From the NCBI RefSeq assembly GCF_000165835.1, contig NC_014640.1:1860001-1924000 (forward strand): a stretch of DNA of 64,000 nt, given 5' to 3'. This document shows, piece after piece, positions 44,677-56,294 of the stretch; position 1 is the stretch's first letter; each line of letters begins with the position of its first letter. Below the pieces are notes generated by a model. That model was not told where the DNA came from. It saw only the letters and a program-made list of their open reading frames with translations, and did not search any database. A program made the position numbers and the translations under genes. The DNA is from Achromobacter xylosoxidans A8. GTDB lineage: Bacteria; Pseudomonadota; Gammaproteobacteria; Burkholderiales; Burkholderiaceae_B.

Positions 44677-46509
44677 GTGACAACGAATACAGCAATGCAG
44701 GACGACAATCCCCGTTCGGATGATGCCGCTTCCAACGGCCAGCCGGAATCCGCCGCGCGCGAGCCGGCAGCAGAAGGCGAGGCGGGCGCCCGCGGCCGAG
44801 GCCGCAAGCTGAGAACGCCGTTCCGCCGCCGCCGCGGCGATGCCGCCGCCGAGCAGGCGCCGGCGGGCGAGGCTCAGCCGGCAGCCGCTACCGCAGTCCA
44901 GGCCGAGCCGCAGGAGTCGCGCGGCACGGAGCAGGAGGCCGAGCAGGCGTTGTCGTACCTGGAAACTGCTGACCGCATGGAGCAGCGCCTGGGCAAGTAC
45001 CTGAACAGCGATTCGGTCATGCCCAAGCTGCACAAGGTGCTGGCTGACGCCGGCATCGGTTCGCGCCGCGAAATGGAAGAACTGATCGTCGCGGGCCGGG
45101 TGTCGGTCAACGGCGAGCCCGCCCATATCGGCCAGCGCGTGGCGCCCAACGATCAAGTGCGCGTCAATGGCAAGCCCATCATGCGCGTGAATACGAAGAA
45201 GCCGCCGCGCGTGATCCTGTATCACAAGCCCGCCGGCGAAATCGTCAGCCACGACGATCCGGGCGGCCGCGCCAGCGTCTTTGCCCGCCTGCCCAAGCTG
45301 CGCACGGGCAAATGGCTGTCGGTGGGGCGTCTGGACCTGAACACAGAGGGTCTGCTGATCTTCACGACGTCCGGCGACATGGCCAACCGCATCATGCACC
45401 CGCGCTACGGCACGGAACGCGAATACGCGGTCCGCGTGCTGGGTGAGATGGACGAGGCCCAGCGCCAGTCGCTGGTCGATGGCATCGAGTTGGAAGACGG
45501 GCTGGCCGCGTTCGGTGCGCTGGACTACCTGGGTGGTGACGGCAGTAACCGCTGGTATCGGGTCACCCTGCAGGAAGGCCGCAATCGCGAAGTCCGCCGC
45601 ATGTTCGAGGCCGTGGGCGTCACGGTCAGCCGGCTGATCCGCACCCGTTTCGGTGACGTGGTCCTGCCGCGCACGCTGCGCCGCGGCCGCTGGGAGGAGC
45701 TGGATGCCTCCCTGGTCACGGCGTTGATGGTCCAGCTGGGCCTGGTGCGCGATGACGACGAAGCCGGCGGCAACCGCCGCCGCTCCAAGCAGCCGCAATC
45801 GCATGACAGCGCGCTGCCCCCGGGCTTTGGCACCATGGACCGCAACGGCTTGAACGGTGCCCGCATCGGTCGCCGCGGCAAGCTGCAGGGCGGCCGCTTG
45901 GGCAGCGCCGGCCAGGCGGCCGCGTGTCCGTCGGATCCCTTTGGTACGGGTTTGATGATTGCCGGTGGTTATGCCAATGGCCATCCCCTGTCGGGAGAAG
46001 GCGCTGGCGGCAACCGCAAGGGCGGCAAGCCTGGCGGCGGCCGTTCCGCGGCCGCAGGCGGCAAGCCGGGTGGCAAGCAGGGCGGCAGGCCCGCCGGCAA
46101 CGCTGGCAAGTCTGGCGGCAAGCCGCGAGGTCCGCGGGCAGCCGCGGCCGGTGGGCAGCCTGGCAATGCGGCGTCGGCCGATGCTGGCTTCGGCAATGCC
46201 GCCGAGGCGCCGGCTGGCGGCGCGCGCAGGCCGGCGGGCGGCAAGCCCGCAGGCGCGCGCGGCAACGGCGGTCGGGGCGGCAAGCCGGCGGCAGCCGGCG
46301 GCGGTCGTGGCGGCAACAAGGCAACGGGTTCCGCAGGCAACAAGGCGGGCGGCGCCGCTGGAAACAAGGGGCCGGGAGCTGGCGGCAAGCCGCGCGCTCC
46401 GCGTAATGCCTCCTCTGCTCCCCGTGGCGATGACTGGCAGCCGCGCGGCGCGTCGGCGCATGAATCCCGCCTGGGCGTGATGGGCGGGCGCGGCCGGCAG
46501 GGTCGCTGA
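44677..46509 (+). CDS. rluB: 23S rRNA pseudouridine synthase RluB-type with long tail
   Basis: About 610 residues from GTG 44677, which has GGAG 8 bases upstream. TTG 44656 and ATG 44695 are alternatives. The S4 domain begins with [20 protein letters not shown]; the catalytic aspartate is D220 in [11 protein letters not shown]. From about residue 360 the protein is a Gly/Ala/Lys/Arg-rich tail of some 250 residues. RluB modifies U2605 of 23S rRNA; RluB rather than RluE/F is inferred from the GRLDLNTEG and [22 protein letters not shown] blocks and the scpB context. Confidence 0.9.
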   Translation: MTTNTAMQDDNPRSDDAASNGQPESAAREPAAEGEAGARGRGRKLRTPFRRRRGDAAAEQAPAGEAQPAAATAVQAEPQESRGTEQEAEQALSYLETADRMEQRLGKYLNSDSVMPKLHKVLADAGIGSRREMEELIVAGRVSVNGEPAHIGQRVAPNDQVRVNGKPIMRVNTKKPPRVILYHKPAGEIVSHDDPGGRASVFARLPKLRTGKWLSVGRLDLNTEGLLIFTTSGDMANRIMHPRYGTEREYAVRVLGEMDEAQRQSLVDGIELEDGLAAFGALDYLGGDGSNRWYRVTLQEGRNREVRRMFEAVGVTVSRLIRTRFGDVVLPRTLRRGRWEELDASLVTALMVQLGLVRDDDEAGGNRRRSKQPQSHDSALPPGFGTMDRNGLNGARIGRRGKLQGGRLGSAGQAAACPSDPFGTGLMIAGGYANGHPLSGEGAGGNRKGGKPGGGRSAAAGGKPGGKQGGRPAGNAGKSGGKPRGPRAAAAGGQPGNAASADAGFGNAAEAPAGGARRPAGGKPAGARGNGGRGGKPAAAGGGRGGNKATGSAGNKAGGAAGNKGPGAGGKPRAPRNASSAPRGDDWQPRGASAHESRLGVMGGRGRQGR

Positions 46510-46518
46510 TCGCTGTCG

Positions 46519-46541
46519 GGCGGCGCGCTGGCCGCGCCGCC
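46519..46541 (+). terminator. GC-rich hairpin after rluB
   Basis: Perfect 9-base arms GGCGGCGCG and CGCGCCGCC with loop CTGGC, 10 bases after the rluB stop. There is no thymine run, so it may be a Rho-linked or stability element. Confidence 0.5.
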
Positions 46542-46603
46542 GGGCGGGATATGTCCCGCATAGTCGTAAGCCCGTGACGAATCAGGCGTTTTTCCAGTTT
46601 ATC

Positions 46604-46612
46604 TGGTAAAAT
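46604..46612 (+). promoter_or_regulatory. Candidate extended -10 promoter of the rimP operon
   Basis: TGGTAAAAT (TGn plus TAAAAT at 46607-46612). No clear -35 box was found. It would start an RNA leader of about 355 bases before rimP. Confidence 0.5.
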
Positions 46613-46618
46613 CAATGG

Positions 46619-46975
46619 TTTTCATGGCTTCGTGTCGTTGCCTTTTGCGTGCCGTAAGGCCGCAATGCCTCTGTAAACCCGCGCTAACCCATTGCCAACG
46701 CATCGCAAATGCATGGCAAGTTCGTGGCAAAAGCGTAGCGAATGCAGCGGTGGCGGCAGCAGCCAGGCAGTAGTTGGCATCGGACTTTGCGCCAGGTGCC
46801 GCCTGATCCGAATTGCGGGTTGGGGCGGCGGGTCAGGACTGACCGGGGCGGCGCAAGCCAAATTTAGGTCGCAATATAGGGCACTGCCCAGCATTGCTCC
46901 TTACGTGCAGTAGGGTGGCGGCTGGGCTCTGTGCAATACGGTGGGCTGGGCGTGCAGCCCATTTTTTTTGAGTAT
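46619..46975 (+). other. rimP operon leader region
   Basis: No supported gene in this stretch of more than 350 bases. It contains a GGTCA-ggac-TGACC hairpin (46831-46844) and ends in a strong terminator hairpin directly before rimP. No tRNA was found here, unlike E. coli, where metY precedes this operon. Confidence 0.5.
46943..46969 (+). terminator. Intrinsic terminator/attenuator just before rimP
   Basis: GGGCTG (46943-46948), loop GGCGTG, CAGCCC (46955-46960), then eight thymines (46962-46969). The thymine run is followed at once by GAGTAT and the rimP ATG at 46976. It can therefore both stop transcription and influence ribosome access. Confidence 0.85.
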
Positions 46976-47479
46976 ATGGCTGATTTATTCGCATTGACCA
47001 AAGAGGCTCTGGCCGGCATGGACGTCGAACTCGTGGACGTCGAGCGTGCCGCCCTGGGCCTTTTGCGCGTCACGATCGATCGGGTCGGCGGTGTGCGCAT
47101 CGAAGACTGTGAGCAGGTGTCCCGCCAATTGTCGCGGGTGTTTGAAGTCGAGAACGTCGACTACAAGCGGATGGAAGTCGGTTCGCCGGGCGTAGACCGC
47201 CCGCTGCGCAACGAGGCTGAATTCCGCCGTTTCGCAGGCGAGCGCATCGAAATCAAGCTGCGCGAGGCATTGGACGGCCGCAAGGTCTTTGCCGGCATCT
47301 TGACGATGCCCGAAGACGACGCCGCAGCCTCCGACGCGGCTGCTGGAATGCAAAAGACCGTGTTCGGTCTCGAATTTGAGGCAAAAAAGAACGAAATCCA
47401 GGTGTTGAATTTCACGGTCGACGATATCGAACGTGCAAAACTGGATCCCGTTCTGGATTTCAAGGGCAAAAAGCGATGA
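46976..47479 (+). CDS. rimP: Ribosome maturation factor RimP
   Basis: 167 residues. [20 protein letters not shown] and [16 protein letters not shown] blocks (here [18 protein letters not shown]) mark the family. It binds the 30S subunit during assembly. ATG 46976 has a short GAG ribosome site. The frame upstream runs through the terminator and is not used. The stop overlaps the nusA ATG by four bases. Confidence 0.95.
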   Translation: MADLFALTKEALAGMDVELVDVERAALGLLRVTIDRVGGVRIEDCEQVSRQLSRVFEVENVDYKRMEVGSPGVDRPLRNEAEFRRFAGERIEIKLREALDGRKVFAGILTMPEDDAAASDAAAGMQKTVFGLEFEAKKNEIQVLNFTVDDIERAKLDPVLDFKGKKR

Positions 47480-48954
47480 GTCGCGAAATTCTTCTGTTGG
47501 TCGATGCCTTGGCGCGTGAAAAGAACGTCACGCGCGACGTCGTGTTCGGAGCGCTGGAAAGCGCGCTGGCCTCGGCGATGAAAAAGCGCTTCAAGGATGA
47601 TGCGGACATCCGTGTCGCCATCGATAGGGACACGGGCGATCACGAAGGCTTCCGCCGCTGGCTGGTCGTGCCTGACGAAGCTGGCCTGCAAGAACCCGAC
47701 AAGCAGGAAATGCTGTCGGATGCGCAGGAAATCGTTCCCGGCATCCAGGAAGGCGAGTACATCGAAGAGCCGCTCGAACCCATCGAGTTCGGCCGCATCG
47801 GCGCGCAGGCCGCCAAGCAGGCCATTCTGCAGAAGATCCGCGACGCCGAGCGCGAACAGGTGCTGAACGACTTCCTGGACCGTGGCGAATCCATCGTGTC
47901 CGGCACGATCAAGCGCATGGACAAGGGCGACGCCATCGTCGAAACCGGCAAGATCGAAGCGCGCCTGCCGCGCTCCGAAATGATCCCGAAGGAAAACCTC
48001 CGGGTGGCCGACCGGGTTCGCGCTTTTGTGTTGCGCGTAGACCACGCCGCGCGCGGCCAGCAGGTGATCCTGTCGCGCACTGCGCCGGATTTCATCCGCC
48101 AGCTGTTCGAGAACGAAGTTCCCGAAATCGAGCAGGGCCTGCTTGAGATCAAGGCTGCGGCCCGCGACGCCGGCGTGCGTGCGAAGATCGCCGTGGTGGC
48201 ATACGATAAGCGCATCGACCCGATCGGCACCTGCGTGGGCATGCGCGGTTCGCGTGTTACCGCCGTGCGCAACGAACTGGGCGGCGAACAGGTCGATATC
48301 GTGCTGTGGTCGGAAGACCCCGCGCAGTTTGTGATCGGCGCCCTGGCGCCGGCCAACGTCGAATCCATCGTCGTCGACGAAGACAAGCACGCGATGGACG
48401 TCGTGGTGGACGAGGAAAACCTGCCCAAGGCCATCGGCGCCAAGGGTCAGAACGTCCGCCTGGCTTCCGAGCTGACCGGCTGGCAGATCAACATCATGAC
48501 GCCGGAAGAAAGCCTGAACCGCCAGGAAGTCGAGCGTTCGGGCCTGCGCGCCACGTTCATGAGCAAGCTGGACGTCGACGAGGAAGTCGCTGACATCCTG
48601 ATCGACGAAGGTTTTACCGGTATCGAGGAAATCGCCTACGTGCCCATGCAGGAACTGCTGGAAATCGAGGCCTTTGACGAAGACACCATTAATGAGTTGC
48701 GCGCCCGCGCCCGCAATGCGCTGCTGACCGAGGCAATCGCCCAGGAAGAGCGCCTTGAGACCGCGCAGGACTTGCTTGAACTCGAAGGCATGACGCCCGA
48801 ACTGGCTGCCAAGCTGGCCGAGCGCCAAGTGCATACGCGTGATGATCTGGCCGAATTGGCGACGGACGAACTGGCGGAAATCGCCGGTTTGACCGAACAG
48901 GAAGCCAGCGATCTCATCATGCGTGCCCGCGCCCATTGGTTCGACGAAGAATAA
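47476..48954 (+). CDS. nusA: Transcription termination/antitermination factor NusA
   Basis: 492 residues: N-terminal RNA-polymerase-binding domain, S1 domain ([27 protein letters not shown]), two KH domains (around [17 protein letters not shown] and [16 protein letters not shown]), and two acidic helix-hairpin-helix repeats at the C terminus. It promotes hairpin-dependent pausing and termination, which makes self-control through the leader terminator possible. Confidence 0.97.
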   Translation: MSREILLLVDALAREKNVTRDVVFGALESALASAMKKRFKDDADIRVAIDRDTGDHEGFRRWLVVPDEAGLQEPDKQEMLSDAQEIVPGIQEGEYIEEPLEPIEFGRIGAQAAKQAILQKIRDAEREQVLNDFLDRGESIVSGTIKRMDKGDAIVETGKIEARLPRSEMIPKENLRVADRVRAFVLRVDHAARGQQVILSRTAPDFIRQLFENEVPEIEQGLLEIKAAARDAGVRAKIAVVAYDKRIDPIGTCVGMRGSRVTAVRNELGGEQVDIVLWSEDPAQFVIGALAPANVESIVVDEDKHAMDVVVDEENLPKAIGAKGQNVRLASELTGWQINIMTPEESLNRQEVERSGLRATFMSKLDVDEEVADILIDEGFTGIEEIAYVPMQELLEIEAFDEDTINELRARARNALLTEAIAQEERLETAQDLLELEGMTPELAAKLAERQVHTRDDLAELATDELAEIAGLTEQEASDLIMRARAHWFDEE

Positions 48955-49045
48955 CCAAAAGGACACGGGTCCGCGGCGGACGGAGTTTCCGCCGCCGCGA
49001 GTTCACGTTGTTTGTAATAGCTGCATATAGGGAAGAGAGAGCCTA

Positions 49046-52000
49046 ATGTCGAGTAATACCGTCGCGCAGTTCGCTACCGAGCTGAAAATGCCTGCCAATG
49101 TGCTGCTGGATCAGCTGCGCTCGGCCGGCGTTGACCTCAAATCGGTCGACGATTCCGTCACCGACAGCGACAAGGCGAAATTGCTCGAATCGCTGCGTCG
49201 CGCCCACGGCGCGACCGAAGGCAAGAAGATCACCCTGACGCGCCGCCAGACGTCCGAAATCCGCCAGGCGGATGCCACCGGCCGTTCGCGCACGATCCAG
49301 GTCGAAGTGCGCAAGAAGCGCGTGTTCGTCAAGCGTGATCCCTCCGAAATCGCCCTGGAACAGGCCGCGTCCGCGCGTGCCGAAGATGACGCAGCCGTCG
49401 ATGAAGCGCCGCAGGTGTCGGCGCCCGTCGTCCCCGAGGCTCCTGTCGCGGCCGCCCCTCTCGAGGCCGCTCCCGCCCAGGTGGAGGCTGCTGCCCCCGT
49501 TCAGGCGGAAGAGCCCGTTGCTGCAGAAGCGCCCGCGCCGGTTGAAGCGCCCGCGCCCGTTGAATCCGTCGCGGCCGAAGCGCCCGCTCCCGTCGAGGCG
49601 AAAGCCGCCGAAGTCCAGGCCCAGCCTGAACCCGAACCGACGCCGGCGCCTGCTCCTGCCGAGCCCGTGGCCGAACAGGCCAAGCCCGAAGTCAAGACTG
49701 AATCCACCGAGCCCAAGGCTGAAGAAGCCAAGCCGGAACCCGTTGTGCTAGCCAATAAGTCCGAACCATCTATCTCCCAGGCCGCCGCGCCTGTCGCCCA
49801 GGCTCAGCCTGCTGCGAAGTCCGAACCCGTCAAAACCGCCGCGAAGCCCGAGCCCGCCGCGCCCGCCGTCAAGGTAGGCAACCGCGCGGACAACCGCCGC
49901 GCCGGCCCGCCGCTGGCCGCTTCCGCCGCGCCGGCAGCCCGCGATGAGGCCCGCCGCAAGGCCGAGGCCGAAGCCGCCGCGCTGCGCGAGATGCTGAATC
50001 GTCCGCGCAAGGTGCTGCGCGCTCCCGAACCGGAAGCGCCCGCCGCCGCGGCGCCGATCTCGGGCACGCTGCACAAGCCGGCCGGCAAGCCGGGCGCCGC
50101 TCCTGGCGCCAAGAAGGACGCCAAGCCCGCCGCTCCCGGCGCGAAGAAGACCATCAAGACCGCTGAAGTCGCGTCGACCTGGTCCGATGACGCCTCGCGC
50201 AAGAAGCCCGCGGACAAGCCGGCAGCCCCGGCCAGCCGCGACGGCTGGCGCGCGGGCGGCAAGGGCGGTGGCAAGGGCGGCCGAGGCGGCCGCAACCAGC
50301 AGAACGATCGCCGCAACGAGCCGGCGCCGCAGGAATTCATCGCGCGTGAAGTCCACGTGCCGGAAACCATCAGCGTGGCCGACCTGGCCCACAAGATGTC
50401 CGTCAAGGCCGCCGAAGTCATCAAGCAACTGATGAAGCTGGGCCAGATGGTCACCATCAACCAGGTGCTGGACCAGGAAACGGCCATGATCGTGGTCGAG
50501 GAACTGGGCCACGTGGCGATCGCCGCCAAGCTGGACGATCCGGAAGCCTTCCTGGACGAAACCGCCACCGTGTCGGAAGCCGAACAGATGTCGCGCGCTC
50601 CGGTCGTGACCGTCATGGGCCACGTCGACCACGGCAAGACCTCGCTGCTGGATTACATCCGCCGCGCCAAGGTCGCCGCGGGCGAAGCTGGCGGCATTAC
50701 GCAGCACATCGGCGCCTACCACGTTCAGACCGAACGCGGCATGGTGACCTTCCTTGATACCCCGGGCCACGAGGCGTTCACCGCCATGCGTGCCCGCGGC
50801 GCCAAGGCCACCGACATCGTCATCCTGGTCTGCGCGGCCGACGACGGCGTGATGCCGCAGACCCGCGAAGCCATCCACCACGCGAAGGCCGCAGGCGTTC
50901 CCATGGTCGTGGCCATGACCAAGATCGACAAGCCCTCCGCCAACCCCGACCGCGTCAAGCAGGAACTGGTTGCCGAGGAAGTGGTGCCGGAAGAATACGG
51001 CGGCGACGTGCCGTTCGTGTCCGTGTCGGCCAAGACCGGCGAAGGCATCGACGATCTGCTCGAAAACCTGCTGTTGCAGGCCGAAGTGCTGGAACTGAAG
51101 GCGCCGGTCGACGCGCCCGCCAAGGGTCTGGTGATCGAAGCCCGTCTCGACAAGGGCCGCGGCCCGGTCGCGACGATCCTGGTGCAGAGCGGCACGCTCA
51201 AGCGCGGCGACGTGGTGCTGGCCGGCGCAAGCTTCGGCCGCGTGCGCGCCATGCTGGACGAAAACGGCAAGCCGATCCAGGAAGCCGGTCCGTCCATCCC
51301 CGTGGAAATCCAGGGCCTGACCGAAGTGCCGGCTGCCGGCGACGAGCTGATGGTGCTGTCCGATGAGCGCAAGGCGCGCGAAATCGCGCTGTTCCGCCAG
51401 GGCAAGTTCCGCGACGTCAAGCTGGCCCGCCAGCAGGCCGCCAAGCTCGAATCCATGTTCGACAACCTGGGCGAGGGCACGCAGACCCTGGCCCTGATCG
51501 TGAAGACCGACGTCCAGGGTTCGCAGGAAGCGCTGGTGCAGTCCCTGACCAAGCTGTCGACCGACGAAGTGCGCGTGCAGGTCGTGCACGCTGCCGTCGG
51601 CGGCATCTCGGAAAGCGACATCAACCTGGCCATCGCCTCGAACGCCGTCGTCATCGGCTTCAACGTTCGCGCCGAAGCCAGCGCCAAGAAGCTGGCCGAG
51701 AACAACGGCATCGACGTGCGCTACTACAACATCATCTACGACGCCGTGGATGAGGTGAAGGCAGCCATGTCGGGCATGTTGGCGCCCGAGAAGAAGGAAG
51801 AAGTCATCGGCTTGGTCGAGATCCGCGAGGTCTACAGCATCTCCCGCATCGGCAATATCGCCGGTTGCATGGTGCTGGACGGTCTGGTGCGTCGCGATTC
51901 GCAAGTCCGCCTGCTGCGCAACAACGTGGTTCACTGGACCGGCCAGCTCGATTCGCTGCGCCGCTTCAAGGACGACGTCAAGGAAGTCAAGTCTGGCTTC

Positions 52001-52093
52001 GACTGCGGTCTTACGCTGCGCGGCAACAACGACATCCAGGTGGGCGACCAGCTGGAAGTCTTTGAAATCAAGGAAATCGCGCGTACGCTGTAA
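49046..52093 (+). CDS. infB: Translation initiation factor IF-2
   Basis: 1015 residues. N-terminal IF2 domain ([23 protein letters not shown]), a long Ala/Pro/Glu/Lys linker (about residues 110-380), a second N-terminal domain, then the GTPase from about residue 520 ([26 protein letters not shown]) and domains II-IV, which place fMet-tRNA on the 30S subunit. GGGAAGAGAG precedes the ATG. Confidence 0.97.
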   Translation: MSSNTVAQFATELKMPANVLLDQLRSAGVDLKSVDDSVTDSDKAKLLESLRRAHGATEGKKITLTRRQTSEIRQADATGRSRTIQVEVRKKRVFVKRDPSEIALEQAASARAEDDAAVDEAPQVSAPVVPEAPVAAAPLEAAPAQVEAAAPVQAEEPVAAEAPAPVEAPAPVESVAAEAPAPVEAKAAEVQAQPEPEPTPAPAPAEPVAEQAKPEVKTESTEPKAEEAKPEPVVLANKSEPSISQAAAPVAQAQPAAKSEPVKTAAKPEPAAPAVKVGNRADNRRAGPPLAASAAPAARDEARRKAEAEAAALREMLNRPRKVLRAPEPEAPAAAAPISGTLHKPAGKPGAAPGAKKDAKPAAPGAKKTIKTAEVASTWSDDASRKKPADKPAAPASRDGWRAGGKGGGKGGRGGRNQQNDRRNEPAPQEFIAREVHVPETISVADLAHKMSVKAAEVIKQLMKLGQMVTINQVLDQETAMIVVEELGHVAIAAKLDDPEAFLDETATVSEAEQMSRAPVVTVMGHVDHGKTSLLDYIRRAKVAAGEAGGITQHIGAYHVQTERGMVTFLDTPGHEAFTAMRARGAKATDIVILVCAADDGVMPQTREAIHHAKAAGVPMVVAMTKIDKPSANPDRVKQELVAEEVVPEEYGGDVPFVSVSAKTGEGIDDLLENLLLQAEVLELKAPVDAPAKGLVIEARLDKGRGPVATILVQSGTLKRGDVVLAGASFGRVRAMLDENGKPIQEAGPSIPVEIQGLTEVPAAGDELMVLSDERKAREIALFRQGKFRDVKLARQQAAKLESMFDNLGEGTQTLALIVKTDVQGSQEALVQSLTKLSTDEVRVQVVHAAVGGISESDINLAIASNAVVIGFNVRAEASAKKLAENNGIDVRYYNIIYDAVDEVKAAMSGMLAPEKKEEVIGLVEIREVYSISRIGNIAGCMVLDGLVRRDSQVRLLRNNVVHWTGQLDSLRRFKDDVKEVKSGFDCGLTLRGNNDIQVGDQLEVFEIKEIARTL

Positions 52094-52117
52094 GGCGTCC
52101 GCGAGGCATTTTTTCTA

Positions 52118-52519
52118 ATGAGCCGTCACAAGTCCAAAGCCATCCCCGGCCGCAATCTGCGGCTGGCCGACCAGATCCAGAAGGATCTGGCCGGGATCAT
52201 CCAGCGCGAGATCGACACGACCCGCGCTGGACTGATCACGCTCTCCGGTGTGGAACTGTCGACCGACTACGCGCACGCAAAGGTGTATTTCACGGTTCTG
52301 GGCGCCGAGCCCGAAGCCGCGACCGCCTTGCTGAACGAGAAAGCCGGTTGGCTGCATTCCCAGCTGTACAAGCTGCTGCACATCCACACTGTCCCCACTT
52401 TGCGCTTCTTCCACGACGAGCAGATCGCCCGTGGCATCGAGATGTCGATTCTGATCGACCGCGCAAACCGGCCCGGCCCGCACTCGGGCGTGCCCGACGA
52501 ACCTGAAGACCAGTCCTGA
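52118..52519 (+). CDS. rbfA: Ribosome-binding factor A
   Basis: 133-residue KH-type 30S maturation factor: [21 protein letters not shown] at the N terminus and [23 protein letters not shown] near residue 90. It follows infB after 24 bases in the standard order. Confidence 0.95.
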   Translation: MSRHKSKAIPGRNLRLADQIQKDLAGIIQREIDTTRAGLITLSGVELSTDYAHAKVYFTVLGAEPEAATALLNEKAGWLHSQLYKLLHIHTVPTLRFFHDEQIARGIEMSILIDRANRPGPHSGVPDEPEDQS

Positions 52520-52556
52520 TCGGGCTGTCGTCACTGCTTTAAACCGGATTCCGACG

Positions 52557-53309
52557 ATGGCTAAACGACGCGGGCTTACGCTCGACGGTGTGCTGTTGCT
52601 CGACAAACCCGTAGGTTTGTCGAGCAACCACGCCCTGCAACGCGCCAAACGTGCCATGGACGCGGCGAAAGCCGGCCACACGGGTACGCTGGATCCCTTC
52701 GCCACCGGCTTGCTGGTGTGCTGCATGGGCCGCGCAACCAAGATTTCCGGCGCGATGCTCAACGCCGACAAGGCATATCGCGCTACGCTGCAATTTGGCT
52801 CCGAAACCGACTCGGGCGACCTGACCGGCAATGTGGTGTCCACCGCCGAGCCCGGGTTTACGGTGGATGAGCAGTCGCTGCGCGACGCGCTGTCACGATT
52901 CTCGGGCACGATCGAGCAGATTCCGCCCATGTATTCCGCGCTCAAGCGCGATGGCAAGCCGTTGTACGAGTACGCGCGCGCCGGCATCGAGCTGGAACGG
53001 CCGCCGCGCCAGATCACGATACACCGCATCGAACTGCTGTCCCTGAACGGGACCGAGGCAGAGATCGATGTGGCATGCAGTAAAGGCACATACATCCGGA
53101 CACTGGCCCAGGACATCGGGCGCGTGCTGGGCTGTTACGCCCACCTGACGGCGCTGCGGCGCACGCACGTCGGGCCTTTTTCCCTGGAACGCGCCGTTGC
53201 GCTGGAAGCCTTGCAGGCCATGCCAGATCCCAAGCAGGCATTGCTTGCACTGAACGAATTGCCGGAGGGCTTGCTGCCCTCCACCCTGACCTTAAAGGAC
53301 TCGCTATGA
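52557..53309 (+). CDS. truB: tRNA pseudouridine-55 synthase TruB
   Basis: 250 residues. The catalytic aspartate is D46 in [13 protein letters not shown], with later [10 protein letters not shown] and [12 protein letters not shown] motifs. It modifies U55 of the T loop of tRNA. Its stop overlaps the typA ATG by four bases. Confidence 0.96.
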   Translation: MAKRRGLTLDGVLLLDKPVGLSSNHALQRAKRAMDAAKAGHTGTLDPFATGLLVCCMGRATKISGAMLNADKAYRATLQFGSETDSGDLTGNVVSTAEPGFTVDEQSLRDALSRFSGTIEQIPPMYSALKRDGKPLYEYARAGIELERPPRQITIHRIELLSLNGTEAEIDVACSKGTYIRTLAQDIGRVLGCYAHLTALRRTHVGPFSLERAVALEALQAMPDPKQALLALNELPEGLLPSTLTLKDSL

Positions 53310-55129
53310 CTCGCGCCTTGCGCAACGTCGCCATCATCGCCCACGTGGACCACGGTAAAACCACCCTGGTCGACCAGCTGCTGCGCCAATCCGGCACCTT
53401 CCGCGAAAACCAGGCGCTGACCGAACGGGTCATGGACTCGAACGACCTGGAAAAAGAACGCGGCATTACGATTCTGGCCAAGAACTGTGCCGTCGAATAC
53501 GAAGGCACGCACATCAACATCATCGACACCCCGGGACACGCGGACTTCGGCGGCGAAGTCGAGCGCGTGCTGTCCATGGTCGACGGCGTGCTGCTGCTGG
53601 TGGACGCGGTTGAAGGCCCCATGCCCCAGACCATCTTCGTGACCCGCAAGGCGCTGGCCCTGGGCCTGAAGCCCATCGTCGTGGTCAACAAGGTCGACCG
53701 TCCGGGCGCCCGCACCGATTTCGTCATCAACGCCACGTTCGACCTGTTCGACAAGCTGGGCGCCACCGACGAGCAACTCGACTTCCCGGTGATCTACGCC
53801 TCGGGCCTGTCGGGCTACGCCGGCCTGACCGCCGACGTGCGCGAAGGCAATATGCGTCCGCTGTTCGAAGCCATCCTCGAACACGTGCCGCAGCGTGAAG
53901 ACGATCCCAATGGTCCGCTGCAAATGCAGATCATCTCGCTGGACTACAACAGCTACGTCGGCAAGATCGGCGTGGGCCGCATCAACCGCGGCCGCATGCG
54001 TCCCGGCATGGAAGTGGCCTACAAGTTCGGCCCCGAAGGCCAGGGCGGCCGCGGCCGCATCAACCAGGTGCTGAAGTTCCACGGCCTGGAACGCATCGTC
54101 GTGGACGAAGCCGAAGCCGGCGACATCGTGCTGATCAACGGCATCGAAGAACTGGGCATTGGTTGCACGGTGACCGACACCGCCACGCAAGACGCGCTGC
54201 CGATGCTGCGCATCGACGAACCCACCCTGACCATGAACTTCATGGTCAACACCTCGCCGCTGGCCGGCCGTGAAGGCAAGTTCGTGACCAGCCGCCAGCT
54301 GCGCGACCGCCTGGACCGCGAGCTGAAGTCCAACGTGGCGCTGCGCGTGCGCGACACGGGCGACGACACGGTGTTCGAAGTGTCGGGCCGCGGTGAACTG
54401 CACCTGACCATCCTGCTGGAAACGATGCGTCGCGAAGGCTACGAGCTGGCCGTGTCGCGTCCGCGCGTGGTGTTCAAGGACATCGACGGCGTTAAGTGCG
54501 AACCCTTTGAATCGCTGACCGTCGACGTCGAAGACGCCCATCAGGGCGGCGTGATGGAAGAACTGGGCCGCCGCAAGGGTGACCTGCAGGACATGCAGCC
54601 GGACGGCCGCGGCCGCACCCGCCTGGAATACCTGATCCCGGCCCGTGGCCTGATCGGCTTCCAGAACGAATTCCTGACGCTGACGCGCGGCACCGGCCTG
54701 ATGAGCCACATCTTCCACGAATACGCGCCCATCAAGGAAGGCTCGATCGGCGAGCGCCGCAACGGCGTGCTGATCAGCCAGGACCAAGGCGACGCCGTGG
54801 CCTACGCGCTGTGGAAGCTGCAGGATCGCGGCCGCATGTTCGTGAGCCCGGGCGATGCGCTGTACGAAGGCATGATCATCGGCATCCACAGCCGTGACAA
54901 CGACCTGGTCGTGAACCCCATCAAGGGTAAGCAGCTGACCAACGTGCGCGCTTCGGGCACCGACGAAGCCGTGCGCCTGGTTCCGCCGATCCAGATGTCG
55001 CTGGAATACGCCGTGGAATTCATCGACGACGACGAACTCGTGGAAATCACGCCGAAGTCGATCCGTCTGCGCAAGCGCTTCCTGCTGGAAAACGAGCGCA
55101 AGCGCGCCGCGCGCGAATCCGCCGTCTAA
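53306..55129 (+). CDS. typA: Ribosome-associated GTPase TypA/BipA
   Basis: 607 residues. G1 is [14 protein letters not shown] near residue 12, with the switch [10 protein letters not shown] and [16 protein letters not shown] next. The C terminus has the BipA-specific domain. A translational GTPase used in stress and 50S assembly. It ends the rimP-typA run at a very strong terminator. Confidence 0.97.
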   Translation: MTRALRNVAIIAHVDHGKTTLVDQLLRQSGTFRENQALTERVMDSNDLEKERGITILAKNCAVEYEGTHINIIDTPGHADFGGEVERVLSMVDGVLLLVDAVEGPMPQTIFVTRKALALGLKPIVVVNKVDRPGARTDFVINATFDLFDKLGATDEQLDFPVIYASGLSGYAGLTADVREGNMRPLFEAILEHVPQREDDPNGPLQMQIISLDYNSYVGKIGVGRINRGRMRPGMEVAYKFGPEGQGGRGRINQVLKFHGLERIVVDEAEAGDIVLINGIEELGIGCTVTDTATQDALPMLRIDEPTLTMNFMVNTSPLAGREGKFVTSRQLRDRLDRELKSNVALRVRDTGDDTVFEVSGRGELHLTILLETMRREGYELAVSRPRVVFKDIDGVKCEPFESLTVDVEDAHQGGVMEELGRRKGDLQDMQPDGRGRTRLEYLIPARGLIGFQNEFLTLTRGTGLMSHIFHEYAPIKEGSIGERRNGVLISQDQGDAVAYALWKLQDRGRMFVSPGDALYEGMIIGIHSRDNDLVVNPIKGKQLTNVRASGTDEAVRLVPPIQMSLEYAVEFIDDDELVEITPKSIRLRKRFLLENERKRAARESAV

Positions 55130-55164
55130 AGGACTTGCGCGGAGCGCGGCTTCGCATCGGTCTG

Positions 55165-55199
55165 GAAAAAACGCAGCCCTTGGGCTGCGTTTTTTTTTT
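55165..55199 (+). terminator. Terminator after typA
   Basis: AAAAAACGCAGCCC and GGGCTGCG arms followed by ten thymines (55190-55199). Confidence 0.95.
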
Positions 55200-55227
55200 G
55201 TTGCGCGCCGCGATACCCGCGCGCCTG

Positions 55228-56139
55228 TCAGCGGCGGCCGGCTGCCACCGCGCCTGGCAGGCGCTGCACCGCGTCCAGCAGCCGGGCGGCGAACTCCTGC
55301 GCCGCGCGGCTGCGCGATGCTTCCTTGCGCCACAGGATGGCCGCGCGGCGGATGGTGGTCGGGTCGGTGAGCGCGATGCTCTTCAATTCGGATCCCGCCG
55401 CGCCGGCCGCATGCTCGGCGGCGATGGTCGCCAGTTCGCCTTGCCGGCACAGGTGGATCAGCGCATCCACCGATTCCATTTCCACCCGCACCTCGGGAGC
55501 CAGCCCGGCCTGGGCGCAGGCCGCGTCTATCATGCGGCGCGTGGCGAAGCTGCGCGGCAGCAGCGCCAGCGGCACGCCCGCCAGGTCGCGCATGCGCAGG
55601 CTGCGCCGCGCGGCCAGCGGGTGGTTCTTGCCGACCACCACCTGCAGGCGTTCGTCGAACAGCGGTTGCGCCTCGATTTCCTCGCGCAGCGCCGGATGGA
55701 AGGAAATGCCCAGGTCCAGCTGGCCGCTGACCAGCAGGTCCTCGATGGGGCCGGCCCGTAGGTCTCGCACCTGGATCTGGACCTTGGGAAAGGCCAGGCT
55801 GAATCCGGCCACCGCGTCCGGCACGAAATGGGTCAGGAAGGTGGGGATGACGCCTATGGTGAGGGATCCGGCCTGCAGGCCGGCCAGATCCGCCAGGGCC
55901 ATTTTCCCGGCTTCGACTTCCTGCAAGGCCCGGCTGGCATGGTCGCGCAGCACCCGGCCCGCTTGCGACAGGCGCAACCCCCTGCCAATACGGTCGAATA
56001 GGGGCATGCCCAGCTCTTCCTCCAACTGTCGCAAGCCGTGCGACAGGGTGGATTGGGTGACGTGCAGGGCGTCCGCCGAGCGGGTCAGGTGCTCGGTTTC
56101 CGCAACGCTGAGAAAGTAGCGTAGCTGGCGCAATTCCAT
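55228..56139 (-). CDS. LysR regulator, CatR/BenM-like
   Basis: 303 residues from ATG 56139 (GGAG 8 bases upstream). Helix-turn-helix MELRQLRYFLSVAETEHLTRSADALHVTQSTLSHGLRQLEEELG; effector domain of the LysR type. It is divergent from catB-catA and lies beside a palindrome in the shared gap, so it probably controls the cat genes with muconate as ligand (inference from CatR/CatM/BenM). Confidence 0.88.
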   Translation of the reverse strand: MELRQLRYFLSVAETEHLTRSADALHVTQSTLSHGLRQLEEELGMPLFDRIGRGLRLSQAGRVLRDHASRALQEVEAGKMALADLAGLQAGSLTIGVIPTFLTHFVPDAVAGFSLAFPKVQIQVRDLRAGPIEDLLVSGQLDLGISFHPALREEIEAQPLFDERLQVVVGKNHPLAARRSLRMRDLAGVPLALLPRSFATRRMIDAACAQAGLAPEVRVEMESVDALIHLCRQGELATIAAEHAAGAAGSELKSIALTDPTTIRRAAILWRKEASRSRAAQEFAARLLDAVQRLPGAVAAGRR

Positions 56140-56189
56140 CGGCGGGACTCCTGGTGCAAAGCCGGAACGGACGGTCAATGATGGGCGAT

Positions 56190-56216
56190 TTATTATTCGA
56201 TGGTATCGAATAATAA
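56190..56216. promoter_or_regulatory. LysR-type operator between regulator and catB
   Basis: Perfect 12-base arms TTATTATTCGAT and ATCGAATAATAA around GGT. The core TTCGATGGTATCGAA contains a T-N11-A site. It lies 51 bases before the regulator start and 79 bases before catB. Confidence 0.8.
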
Positions 56217-56294
56217 GTGCAATATAAATCATTGGATGAAAAACCGGCCGAGCCCTAATCTTGCCTGTATCACTCACGCAGGGCTTCAGGCTTT

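Noticed and set aside
49748..51934. 728-codon open frame opposite infB
   Set aside because: It is the mirror of GC-rich infB codons, has no family features, and infB is certain on the other strand. The same holds for the 940-codon frames opposite paaE/paaN (22548-25370) and rluB (43639-46461).
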